DNA of 64,000 nt from Dermacentor variabilis (Eukaryota > Arthropoda > Arachnida > Ixodida > Ixodidae). Positions within the stretch are counted from its first letter, which is position 1. The number at the start of each line of letters is the position of its first letter. The notes beneath the pieces were generated by a model, which was not told the origin of the DNA, ran no database searches, and was given only the letters and a program-made list of their open reading frames with translations. The DNA lies in contig NC_134570.1 of assembly GCF_050947875.1 (NCBI RefSeq), positions 106,524,622-106,588,621 on the forward strand, read 5' to 3'. The position numbers and the translations under genes were made by a program. Of the stretch, positions 49,833-58,879 are shown one piece after another.

Positions 49833-50570
49833 TATTCATAACAGTCTGAGGGTAGCTCGAGCCTTCAATGAGTAGCCATAAGTCTGCATCGTGCAAAGCC
49901 CGCACCAGGTAAAAGTTCAGAAAAAGAAAGTGCGGGCTTTACACCAGTATATACGGTATTTTATGTCTGCCCAGCGTACACGATCGAGCGACAGACTTCA
50001 TCCTTTTCTTTGGCAACCACCGATATCAAACCATTCTCGCAGGACTTTATGCTGGGTCCTGGGCACTACAACCCAGATGCGCTAAATGTACACATGGCGC
50101 TGCTACGTTTCTGCACGACACAGCACTGGACTCAGGACGACGACTCAAATACCCTTCTGTGTTAACGACTAGCGTTCATCGCACCCTTATTCTTGTCGTC
50201 ATCAACATCCTCCATTCCCCTTTCGTTCCCTCTTTCCCTTTCCCCAGCGAAAAGTTGCAGGTCAGACTGCATATGCTCAGGCGCCAACCGCCCTGCCTCT
50301 GCAGGAATAAAATCCGTCTACCCTCCTCCTTGCAGAGTGTGCACATATCGAAGTACATCTGAAGCAGCGGAAATGACCTGAACGTACTTTTAATGTGTGA
50401 CAACGAGAACCTTGTATGGCATTTGAAGGTGTAGAGGAGTGAGTCTGTATCAAGTATCACTGTAAAAGGTCTCCTCCGAGCCGTATACTCAGTTGCCGAC
50501 TGAAAAATCGGGTGTAATACGCCGAGCAAATTTGATTCCCATTACGATACACATGGCATGCTTCATAAGA
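49833..50570. other. No gene recognised
   Basis: The minus frame 50176-50529 (117 residues) is opposed by two plus frames and has no motif. Confidence 0.4.
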
Positions 50571-50670
50571 GAGAGAGAGAGAGAGGTGAAAAGGAAAGGC
50601 AGGGAGGCTAACCAGAATTTGAGTCTCCGGTTTGCTACCCTACACTGGGGTTGGGAGGTAGCGGTTGGAA
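50571..50670 (-). mobile_element. I/LOA-like LINE 3' end with (CT)n tail
   Basis: Plus strand: GAGAGAGAGAGAGAGAG, then AAAGGCAGGGAGGCTAACC and CCGGTTTGCTACCCTACACT. Reverse complement of the family 3' end, about 95 bp. Confidence 0.65.
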
Positions 50671-50807
50671 AGCAATGGACAAGTAACGAGTGTGTCGGCA
50701 AAGACTCGTTACCAAAGTAAAAGCTAACGCCACCTAACTGCCTAACCACCTGTCCTTCTTCCCTCAATGCGAAGACCTCGGAAAGTTAACGAACCCGACG
50801 TCTTACA

Positions 50808-50944
50808 GCCCAGTCACTATCCGGTTGCGCTGCTGAGCTCGAAGCAGCGGTTTCGATCCCGGCCGCGGCTGCCGTATTTCAATGGAGGACTAAATGCTAA
50901 AAAAGCTGGTACACTTGAATTTAGGAGCTCATTAAAGAACAAGA
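50808..50944 (+). mobile_element. Ruka-type SINE, first half
   Basis: TTGCGCTGCTGAGCTCGAAG, box B-like GGTTTCGATCCCGGCCGCGG, ATTTCAATGGAGG, CTTGAATTTAGGAGC and the TTAAAGAAC block, ending at GTGGTGAAG. It faces the next copy 16 bp away. Confidence 0.65.
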
Positions 50945-50959
50945 GGTGGTGAAGAAAAA

Positions 50960-51188
50960 ATGGTTCTGGGGTTTTGATTTGCCACGACCACGATTTCATT
51001 ACGAGGCGAGCCGTGGTGGGGGACGGCGGATTAATTTTGATCCCCTGCAGTTGTTTAACGTGCACCTGAATGCAAGTACACGAGCGTATTTGCATTGCAC
51101 CCCCGTCGAAATTCTGCCGCCGCGGCCGGGATCGAACCCGCAACCTCGAGCTCAGCACCGCTAAGTCGTGGCCACTGAACTATACAGC
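50960..51188 (-). mobile_element. Ruka-type SINE, nearly full length
   Basis: On the minus strand: GGTTGCGGGTTCGATCCCGG (box B), GGCAGAATTTCGACGGGGG, CACGTTAAACAACTGCAGGG, CTCGCCTCGTAATGAAATCG, and the AAAACCCCAGAA end. Together with 50808-50944 it forms an inverted pair. Confidence 0.75.
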
Positions 51189-52797
51189 GGCGCGTGGATG
51201 CATCGAAGCAGTCGCCGGAGGCAAGTTTCACTTGCTGCCTGCGTCGCATGCACTGTACATTCGCCTGTGGAATGCCTCTGACAGCCAAAGAGGCTCAGGT
51301 TGAAGGAAGCTAAGTTCCTTCAATATCCCGACCCAACACCGTCTTTGTCCTCCGAACGCAAGTCAGCCAATCTACTTTTATATGTTTGCTGGTGTAGCGC
51401 TGCGGTGTGCAAGAGAGGAGAGACTGCCAGCTAATGAGCAGTGGATGCGACGGTGTCGATCGGTGTCCTTTGCTGAGGCATTCTTGAGACACAAATTTCA
51501 TCAGCTGTGGAAAATAAACAAATAGAGATCAGTTGATGCTATCTTGGTTGTATAAGGCAAGAATAACGTTTCTTTCTTTCCTTCTTTCTTTCTTTCTTTC
51601 TTTCTTTCTTTCCCTTCTGCTTTTCTTTCGTTTCTCTTTTCTCTCGCGCCTCGCTTCTCGTGGCTATCGTCAGGCGCGCCACCCGCCGCTGTCATCGGCT
51701 CTTGCCCGCGACCTGCATCTCGATGCGAGCTGTGTTGGCACCTGCAACACGAACCGCGCGCTACCCGCGCGGTCGAGCGCGTTCCACGAATATCTCGCGT
51801 AAGATGCATCTCTCGCTCTCAGCGAGATGAGCGTGAGAAAACTCCGTATCAGGCGGGCGACGACACCGCTCGGTGTGTCGCGCACGCGCACGCTCCCGCG
51901 GACAGAAGCCAGACTTTTGCCATAAAACGCTTTCTGTGTAACGCGCTGTTGTTTTTTGTTTGTTTTGGCGCCCACTTCGTTTCTTTTGCTTTCCTCCGCG
52001 GCTGATTCCGCAACGTTGGTAAGGTGAAAGCCGGTCGGAAGGTGACGAGTGGAGGAGCGAATTGGGGGCGGCCGGGGCTGCGATCCGGCTGAACCGTCCT
52101 GCCAGAGCGAATAATCTTACCGCGCCCTAAAAAAGGCACTCGCGCGTCTCTGTCGCAAGGAGGCAGACCTGTGTGAAAAACGCCGGCCGCGGCGGACGAG
52201 CGCCTTATCGACACCGTGCAAATGAGCTGGGCCCCCCTCCCAGGAGGTCGCAGGTGGCACTCTTGTCATTTTGACATCCGAGGTGCCGACGGTTTCGCAA
52301 CGCCCATGCGCTACATACACGGCAGCCGAGATCGGTGCGCTCCGATTCCGCTTCATGAGAAAAGGCAACGCCTTCTGCCGGCCTCTTTAGCAAGCATGAT
52401 TCCCTGGAGCCTTAAAAGGAGGACTGACGCATTGTTGAAGAACAGTGTGTAAGAAAATCTCACAGGACCAAATAGGATTTGGTCCACGAGATTGCTTAGC
52501 GAGCGAAAATGAAAATAACACCGGCGAACGGGGGCCTCAAGGGAGCACCTTAGATTATAATAAAGCAGCCGGCGCATGGAGCTCTAGGGTTCCCAAGGGG
52601 CAGGGTCAAAGCAGCGACTATCGTTCTCCAGGTCCCAACATTGGTGTCCTCGTTGCCCCTTGGGCGTGTTTGAGGTGCCGTCAAATTGTGTCAAGTAGTG
52701 ACACCTTGTTTACTTGTTCACTGGCAGCTCGATTTGCGTGCAGCGCGAATAGAGGAGGACGGGGAGCCGTCTGGAACGTCCTGCAAAGAACCGGTTG
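51189..52797. other. No gene recognised; (TTTC)n
   Basis: (CTTT)n at 51571-51613 and a CpG-rich part at 51,640-52,250. An 11-bp inverted repeat CCCAAGGGGCA / TGCCCCTTGGG lies near 52,590 and 52,657. No domain-bearing frame. Confidence 0.4.
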
Positions 52798-52801
52798 CTC
52801 G
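52798..52801. repeat. Target-site duplication of the LTR element (left)
   Basis: CTCG, repeated exactly at 59672-59675 on the other side of the element. Confidence 0.8.
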
Positions 52802-52973
52802 TGTTTGGATCGGACTGCTGGTACGATCTGTTGGGAACTCGGCGCTGACGCCCGTGGTTGTACCTGGGTCGCAAGCCCCAAGGGTAGCGTTGGCCTGGCG
52901 GCCTGGGGTACAACTGGAAGCATCCGAAGGTCCCGGCAAAGCATGAGTCGACTGGTAACAACGAAACAACTTG

Positions 52974-52979
52974 TTTATT
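52974..52979 (-). promoter_or_regulatory. Poly(A) signal AATAAA in the 3' LTR
   Basis: AATAAA on the coding strand, about 110 bp downstream of the LTR TATA box. This spacing is usual for the end of an LTR R region. The 5' LTR has the same hexamer at 59052-59057. Confidence 0.6.
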
Positions 52980-53266
52980 TTAACATCGCAAAGAGTTGGT
53001 GGTCAGGTTGACCGAAGTAGAGAGACGGGAGAGCACTTTACTCAGCAGAAGAAATCGGAGCCCTCCTTTTTGCGTCCGGGGGCAGCTGTTTTTATACTCT
53101 CGCAGTTGAGGGCAAGAAGGAACCCCTCAAAAGACGAGCACGTGAATGTACAATGGGCTAATGGTGACGCACACTGTCGTAGCGATGCCGTAGCACCATG
53201 ACGAGCACGATCTCGTAGCACCCTGTCGAGCACGATCTCGTAGCACCCTGTTGTAGCGCTGCCGGT

Positions 53267-53458
53267 CGGGCACAATGACTGTAATGAGAGGAAGGTCCCT
53301 GCTTTGGCATCGCCTGTTTCGGGCACAATGACTGGAATGAGAGGATGGTCCCTGCTTTGGCATCGCCTGTTTCGGGCACAATGACTGGAATGAGAGGATG
53401 ATCCCTGCTTTGGCATCGCCTGTTTCGGGCACAATGACTGGAATGAGAGGGTGATCTT
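53267..53458. repeat. 53-bp tandem repeat inside the LTR
   Basis: Units start at 53267, 53320, 53373 and 53426 (partial); each begins CGGGCACAATGACTG and ends GCATCGCCTGTTT. The third and fourth vary slightly at the GGATGGTCC position. The other LTR has the same array at 59345-59536. It lies upstream of the TATA box on the coding strand, in the U3 region, where enhancer-like repeats are common. Confidence 0.85.
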
Positions 53459-53593
53459 TTGCGGTCGCATCGCCGCAGTCGCGCCTGGAAACACCTGCCG
53501 ATGAGTGTTGCGGCGACGACGATCGGGCCAAAATGTCTGCCGCCCCGCCGCAGTCGCGCCGGCAAAACCACGTGTCGCAGGCGAAACGCAACA

Positions 53594-53606
53594 GACCGCC
53601 CCGCCG
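53594..53606 (-). other. Candidate polypurine tract
   Basis: Coding strand GGCGGGGCGGTC directly before the 3' LTR. It is G-rich but not a clean purine run, so the assignment is tentative. Confidence 0.4.
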
Positions 53607-54079
53607 GGGGAAGGAGATCCCGATGGACAGGGGACTGCATCCGCTGTCCGGAGGGATGTCGCTCGATGATGCTCATAACCGAAGTCGGGCGTCCCTCGAC
53701 GTTTCTTGAGCGCAGCGCACAGAGAAGGCCTCGTTCTCTTGTTCAGGTTCGCACGGGACACTGCAAAGTGACTTCGGGAGAGTTCACATTTTTGTTCTCG
53801 TTCCCGGTAAGCGTTAGAACTACGCTGAAACTCAACCGCTCAGTCAGCAAGCACGGCACAACCCTCACTAAGCCCTGCCAGGCTCTTTCCCCTTTTTATA
53901 CCACTGCCTAGTTCCTTACAGTAGTCTAGCATCACTCAGAACGCGTCCACAAATTGAAAACTTGCACTAGAAAGCATATCATCACTTTGAAACACTAAAC
54001 AAAAGCAATATGTTAAAAAAAATCCTGCCTCAGGAAAAAAAAACATCAGTAACAAACAATTTTGAGGCTGATTCCTACG
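53594..54079 (-). other. 3' untranslated region of the LTR element
   Basis: 486 bp between the gag-pol stop and the 3' LTR. It contains a second TATA-like motif on the coding strand (GGTATAAAAAGGGG, 53,889-53,902). It is not needed by the element's own LTR promoter. No coding motif. Confidence 0.6.
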
Positions 54080-57000
54080 TTAGGGGCTTCGACTTAAGCC
54101 ATCGGCGTTACCGTTGAGACTCCCCTTTTTGTAACGCACCTCAAAGGAATATTGTTGTAAAGCGAGGCTCCAGCGCAGGAGGCGGCCATTTTTGGGAGAG
54201 ATGGTCTGCAGCCATTGGAGAGGGCAGTGATCCGTCTCAATGATAAACCTCGAGCCGGCTAGATAGCATGACAATTTCTGAACGGCCCACACGAGACACG
54301 CACACTCTTTCTCGGTGGCGCTATACGCCTGCTCACGACTGGTCAGCTTACGACTAGCATACAGGACGGGGTGTTCTACTTCTCCATTTTCCCGTTGGCA
54401 CAGTACAACGCCCATGCCTCGCTCACTAGCATCGCACTGAACAATGAACCCTTTTGTATAGTCTGGCGATCGTAGCACAGGCTGGCTTGTTAGGGCACTC
54501 TTTAGGGCGCTAAAAGCTCTTTCCTTTGTCTCGTCCCAGACGACTGTTTGAGGCTCTGTCTTTCTTAGAGCATCCGTCAGGGGAGCCGCGATATCAGAGT
54601 ACCTAGGGATGTACCTCTGATAGTAGCCGGCGACACCTAAGAACGACCGAATATCGGTCTTTGTGCGCGGTTGCGGAAAGTCTCGCACAGCGGCCACTTT
54701 TATTTCAGAGGGGCGGCGACGACCCTGACCAATCACGTGACCGAGGTAGACAACCTCGGCCTGTGCTAACTGGCACTTAGGAGCCTTTACTGTCAAGCCT
54801 GCTTCGCGCAGGCGGGTTAGCACTGCCCGCAAGTGTGTCATATGCTCAGACCAGGATGCGGAGAATATCGCTACGTCGTCTAGATACGGTAAAGCGAATT
54901 CTTGCTGTCCCCGCAACACTTTATCCATGAGACTTGAAAAACAGTATGGCGCGTTCTTCAAACCAAAACTCAACACTTTAGGACGGAATGTTCCCATTGG
55001 TGAAATGAACGCCGCATACCTACTAGCCTCTTCTGTAAGTGGAACCTGCCAATAACCCCTGACAAGATCTAGGGTGGAAATAAACTGAGCGCTACTAACT
55101 TTCTCAAGGCGCTCCTCGATGTTAGGGATCGGATAAATTTGATCCTTAGTGATGGAATTAAGCCTGCGGTAGTCGACGCAAGGACGAGGTTCCTTGCCCG
55201 GTACCTCAACTAAAATCAAAGGGGAGGTATAATCACTCTCACCTGCCTCAATAACACCGAGCTGTAGCATTTTCTTTACCTCAGCCTCCATAATATCGCT
55301 CTGGCGGGGTGACACCCGATACGCCTTGGATCGTACTGGCTCTGGGGAGGTAAGTTCTATATCATGAGTAAGTACCGAAGTCCTACCAGGCCTCTCAGAG
55401 AACAGACCTTGAAACTCTTGTAATAGCTGGTGTAGTTCGGTTTTCTGCTCAGGCGACAGCGGTGCTTTACTGATAAGGTCACTAATGACTTGACCGGTGT
55501 CTTCCCTGTTCGTCACTGAGCCTAGTCCCGGAAGCTCGACCGGAAGCTCTTCAGGAACGTTTACCATCATGCACACCACTGCTTCCCTTTGTCTATAAGG
55601 TTTGAGCAGATTACAGTGGTAAACTTGCTGTGCTTTCCGCTTTCCTGGCAGACTTACCACGTAGTTAACGTCCGACAGTTTCTGAACAATTCGCGCTGGG
55701 CCCTCCCACTGCACGTCTAGTTTGTTGTTTAGCGATGTGCGCAATATCATGACCTCATCGCCAACCTCAAAACGACGGGCCCTGGCTGTCCGATCATAAT
55801 AAACCTTGGCCCTCTGCTGGGCCTTTGTCATTGCTTCACCTGACAACTCCTGTGCCCTTCTTAAGCGTTCGAGGAGCTTAAGCACGTACTCCACCACGAC
55901 TGGGTCGTCGCCCCTACCTTCCCACGATTCTCGAAGCATGCGAAGCGGAGATCGAAGCGAGCGACCGTACACCAGTTCAGCTGGCGAAAACCCCGTAGCC
56001 GCATGCGGCGCGGTCCTTAAAGCAAACATCACCCCAGGCAGACACAGCTCCCAGTCAGTTTGATGTTCAAAACACAAGGCTCTCAACACGCGCTTCATGA
56101 CGGAGTGGAGCTTCTCAACGGAATTCGACTGTGGGTGGTACACTGAGCTGTGTAACAGCTTTACCCCACACCTTTCGAGAAAAGTTGTCGTCAAAGCGCT
56201 AGTAAACACTGTGCCCTGATCTGATTGAATTTCCGCAGGAAAACCAACTCGCGCAAATATGGACAGTAGTGCATTGACTATCTCAACTGAGCTGAGTTCT
56301 TTAAGCGGCACTGCTTCAGGGAACTTTGTCGCTGGGCAGATCACAGTCAAAATGTGTCTGTACCCCGTGGCTGTTACCGGCAGAGGTCCCACTGTATCAA
56401 TAACGAGCCGTCTAAAAGGCTCCGTAATGATAGGTACCAATTTCAACGGCGCCCTCGATTTGTCCCCTGGTTTGCCCACCCGCTGACAAGTGTCACATGT
56501 CCTCACGAAATGGTCTGCGTCCCGAAAACACCCTGGCCAATAGTACTCTTGCAAGAGACGGTCCTTAGTTTTCTTAACTCCTAGGTGTCCGGACCACGAA
56601 CCCCCATGCGACAAGCGCAACAGATCCTGACGATAGCATTGAGGCACGATCAGCTGATCGAACTCCACTCCTCTTCGGTCTAGATACTTCCGGTACAGGA
56701 CTCCACCTCTTTCCACAAAACGCGCAGTTTTCCTGGCGATACCTTCTTTGACATTGCAGCGCACGTTTTCCAGGCTGCCATCCTTTTTTTGCTCGGCTAT
56801 CAAAGCCGACCGGCTGACTTTTAGCAACCTATCAAGTCCGTCTGACGTAGGCGCGATGAGCAAATCAGTAGATAGCTCTTCTAACTTTCCCGAATCGGGA
56901 TTTTCCTCTCCAGTATCTGGCGCCTTCAACGCTACAGACTCAATTTTATTCAGTTCGGGCGTGCTCTGAATATCAGCTTGCTGCGCCTCTGACCCTTTTT

Positions 57001-58564
57001 CGTTGTTTGATAACGTCGGCCCCGCAACTACCGCCTTTGCAGCGAGCTCCCGAACCTTCGATCTGGTTAAGGCCTGAACACTAGCTTCACCAAACAAAAG
57101 CCCCTTCTCGCGCAGGAGGTGATCGGACCTGTTTGAAAATAGGTACGGGTACTGGGGGGGCAGCATAGATGACACTGCCGCCTCCGTCTCAAGCGCTCCG
57201 AAAGGTCCTTCAATAAGCACTTTTGCTACCGGCAGACACACGCTATGAGCTTCCACGGCTTGCTTGATCCATGCGCACTCGCCCGTGAACATATGGGGTT
57301 CTACGTAAGACGGGTGAACTACATCCATCGTAGCTGCGGAATCGCGAAGCACTCGGCACTCTTTCCCGTTCACGAGGAGGTCTCGCATGTAAGGCTCGAG
57401 AAGCTTCATGTTCTCGTCAGTGCTGCCTATTGAAAAAAACACAACTTTTGGTGTTGTTTCCGGACACTGCGCCGAAAAGTGACCCGGCTTCTGGCACGTA
57501 TAACACAAGCGCGCTCGCCTCATCTCGAACCGCTTTCTGCGTTTGGCTGCCGCCGTCTCTTTACGTTTGGTCGGACTGCTTTCACTCGCATCCTCACTAC
57601 GCGTGTCCCCCTTTAATCTCATGGGTGTGAACTTCGGCCTCTCAAACTTCGAGCCAAATTCACCCTTTTGACCGTCCTTAGCTCCGCGAGCCCGACGCGT
57701 CACAAACTCCTCGGCTAGCTCAGCGGCTTTAGCCACCGTACAAACGTCTGGCCTATCCAAGACCCAGTATCGCACGTTCTCCGGTAACCGACTATAAAAC
57801 TGTTCTAGCCCGAAACACTGCAGAACTTTATCGTGGTCACCAAACGCTTTCTCTTCTTTGAGCCACTCCTGCATGTTCGACATAAGCCTATACGCAAACT
57901 CTGTATATGACTCACTTTTGCCTTTCTCATTTTCCCGAAACTTCCGACGGAACGCCTCCGCAGACAGCCGGTACTTTTTTAGCAGACTCGATTTTACTTT
58001 GTCGAAATCCTCTGCTTCCTCTCTATCCAAGCGAGCGACTACGTCGGCCGCCTCGCCGGGTAACAAAGTGAGCAAGCGCTGTGGCCACGTTTCTCGAGAG
58101 AACCCCTGCTTCTCGCACGTTCGCTCAAAGTTAACCAGGAACAAACCAATGTCCTCTCCAAGCTTAAACGGCCGCATCAGGTCAGTCATTTTGAACAATA
58201 CTCGTTCTCCTGCACCGTGTGCCTGACTTCCATTACGAGCGCGTTCCATCTCTATCTCGAGACGCTTCATTTCCAAAGCGTGTTGACGGTCACGCTCTTC
58301 TTTTTTCTCTTGTTGCTCTCGCTCTTTCTGTTCTTTACGTTCGCGCTCTTCTTTTTCTTTTTGCTCTTTAAGTTCGCGCTCCTGTCTTTTTGCAGTCTCT
58401 CTCTCTTCAATGGTCTCAAGGCATTCCGACAGCTCGTCATCCTCAGCCTCTAACTCAAGAATAGCCTTTATCAGTTCTGGTTTTCTTAGTTTGTCTGAGA
58501 CATCCAGACCCAACTCTCTTGCAAGCTCCAACAATTTCGGTTTGCGCAACGACTTCAAATCCAT
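54080..58564 (-). CDS. Gag-pol polyprotein, protease-integrase-RT-RNase H order
   Basis: A single frame of 1494 residues starting at the ATG 58562-58564, in good context (GCAGCCATGG). Residues 3-37 form a SAP-like helix pair; 45-110 a Glu/Lys/Arg-rich coiled coil; 120-300 the gag core; 352-365 a CCHC zinc knuckle (CYTCQKPGHFSAQC). The protease has its active Asp at 408 in DSAAT, where DSGA or DTGA is usual. Integrase has a HHCC module (His653, His660, Cys690, Cys693), a core with Asp723, Asp782 and Glu817, and a GPY/F-like module near 935-985. Reverse transcriptase spans about 1090-1265 with YLDD at 1227-1230. RNase H follows to the end, with Asp1378 in QCDAS, then ETD and NADGLSRSP. Gag and pol are fused without a frameshift. 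It should make the capsid, copy the RNA and integrate the cDNA. Confidence 0.92.
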   Translation of the reverse strand: MDLKSLRKPKLLELARELGLDVSDKLRKPELIKAILELEAEDDELSECLETIEERETAKRQERELKEQKEKEERERKEQKEREQQEKKEERDRQHALEMKRLEIEMERARNGSQAHGAGERVLFKMTDLMRPFKLGEDIGLFLVNFERTCEKQGFSRETWPQRLLTLLPGEAADVVARLDREEAEDFDKVKSSLLKKYRLSAEAFRRKFRENEKGKSESYTEFAYRLMSNMQEWLKEEKAFGDHDKVLQCFGLEQFYSRLPENVRYWVLDRPDVCTVAKAAELAEEFVTRRARGAKDGQKGEFGSKFERPKFTPMRLKGDTRSEDASESSPTKRKETAAAKRRKRFEMRRARLCYTCQKPGHFSAQCPETTPKVVFFSIGSTDENMKLLEPYMRDLLVNGKECRVLRDSAATMDVVHPSYVEPHMFTGECAWIKQAVEAHSVCLPVAKVLIEGPFGALETEAAVSSMLPPQYPYLFSNRSDHLLREKGLLFGEASVQALTRSKVRELAAKAVVAGPTLSNNEKGSEAQQADIQSTPELNKIESVALKAPDTGEENPDSGKLEELSTDLLIAPTSDGLDRLLKVSRSALIAEQKKDGSLENVRCNVKEGIARKTARFVERGGVLYRKYLDRRGVEFDQLIVPQCYRQDLLRLSHGGSWSGHLGVKKTKDRLLQEYYWPGCFRDADHFVRTCDTCQRVGKPGDKSRAPLKLVPIITEPFRRLVIDTVGPLPVTATGYRHILTVICPATKFPEAVPLKELSSVEIVNALLSIFARVGFPAEIQSDQGTVFTSALTTTFLERCGVKLLHSSVYHPQSNSVEKLHSVMKRVLRALCFEHQTDWELCLPGVMFALRTAPHAATGFSPAELVYGRSLRSPLRMLRESWEGRGDDPVVVEYVLKLLERLRRAQELSGEAMTKAQQRAKVYYDRTARARRFEVGDEVMILRTSLNNKLDVQWEGPARIVQKLSDVNYVVSLPGKRKAQQVYHCNLLKPYRQREAVVCMMVNVPEELPVELPGLGSVTNREDTGQVISDLISKAPLSPEQKTELHQLLQEFQGLFSERPGRTSVLTHDIELTSPEPVRSKAYRVSPRQSDIMEAEVKKMLQLGVIEAGESDYTSPLILVEVPGKEPRPCVDYRRLNSITKDQIYPIPNIEERLEKVSSAQFISTLDLVRGYWQVPLTEEASRYAAFISPMGTFRPKVLSFGLKNAPYCFSSLMDKVLRGQQEFALPYLDDVAIFSASWSEHMTHLRAVLTRLREAGLTVKAPKCQLAQAEVVYLGHVIGQGRRRPSEIKVAAVRDFPQPRTKTDIRSFLGVAGYYQRYIPRYSDIAAPLTDALRKTEPQTVVWDETKERAFSALKSALTSQPVLRSPDYTKGFIVQCDASERGMGVVLCQRENGEVEHPVLYASRKLTSREQAYSATEKECACLVWAVQKLSCYLAGSRFIIETDHCPLQWLQTISPKNGRLLRWSLALQQYSFEVRYKKGSLNGNADGLSRSP

Positions 58565-58879
58565 GGCTGCTCTGAATGCTGCTTTCTCTACTGCTTACTA
58601 TTGTCTTGCCGCAAACTAACCCGGCAGCAACGACAACCACAATTACCAGCTCTGTTTCTGACACTAACAAAAGCCTGGCAAAGCTCAGAAGAAGAAAGTC
58701 CCGCACTCACCAAACCTCGCAGCCAAGAGTCCAGCGCAGTCGTTCCGCTGCAGGCAACCAGTCATCACACAGGGCTCGTTGCACTGCTCCCGGATCGTCG
58801 TTGAGCTGCTCAGCATACAGTCAACTGCATCTCTTCGCTGCTGGCCTCCGTTGTCGCGATCCCACCGCTGGCAGACAGT
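58565..58879 (-). other. Leader between 5' LTR and gag
   Basis: 315 bp of non-coding sequence on the coding strand, expected to hold packaging signals. No motif beyond the primer site is recognised. Confidence 0.6.
58858..58875 (-). other. Candidate primer-binding site
   Basis: On the coding strand the internal region begins ACTGTCTGCCAGCGGTGGGATC. TGCCAGCGGTGGGATC resembles the complement of a tRNA 3' part (GATCCCACCGCTGGCA), starting four or five bases inside the LTR. It does not begin with the canonical TGG of a CCA end, so the tRNA is not identified. Confidence 0.4.

Larger units (their letters stand above)
52802..53593 (-). repeat. 3' LTR (792 bp)
   Basis: Ends TGTTTGGATC ... CGAAACGCAACA on the plus strand, so each LTR begins TGTTGCG and ends AAACA on the coding strand. 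The poly(A) signal is at 52974-52979 and the TATA box at 53089-53096. It contains a 53-bp tandem repeat (3.6 units, 53267-53458) and two copies of a roughly 25-bp unit with the CGAGCACGATCTCGTAGCAC core (53,195-53,250). Confidence 0.92.

Noticed and set aside
53042..53761. 239-codon minus-strand frame across the 3' LTR
   Set aside because: It reads the 53-bp LTR array in one phase; the same peptide occurs in three phases and again in the other LTR. Not a gene.
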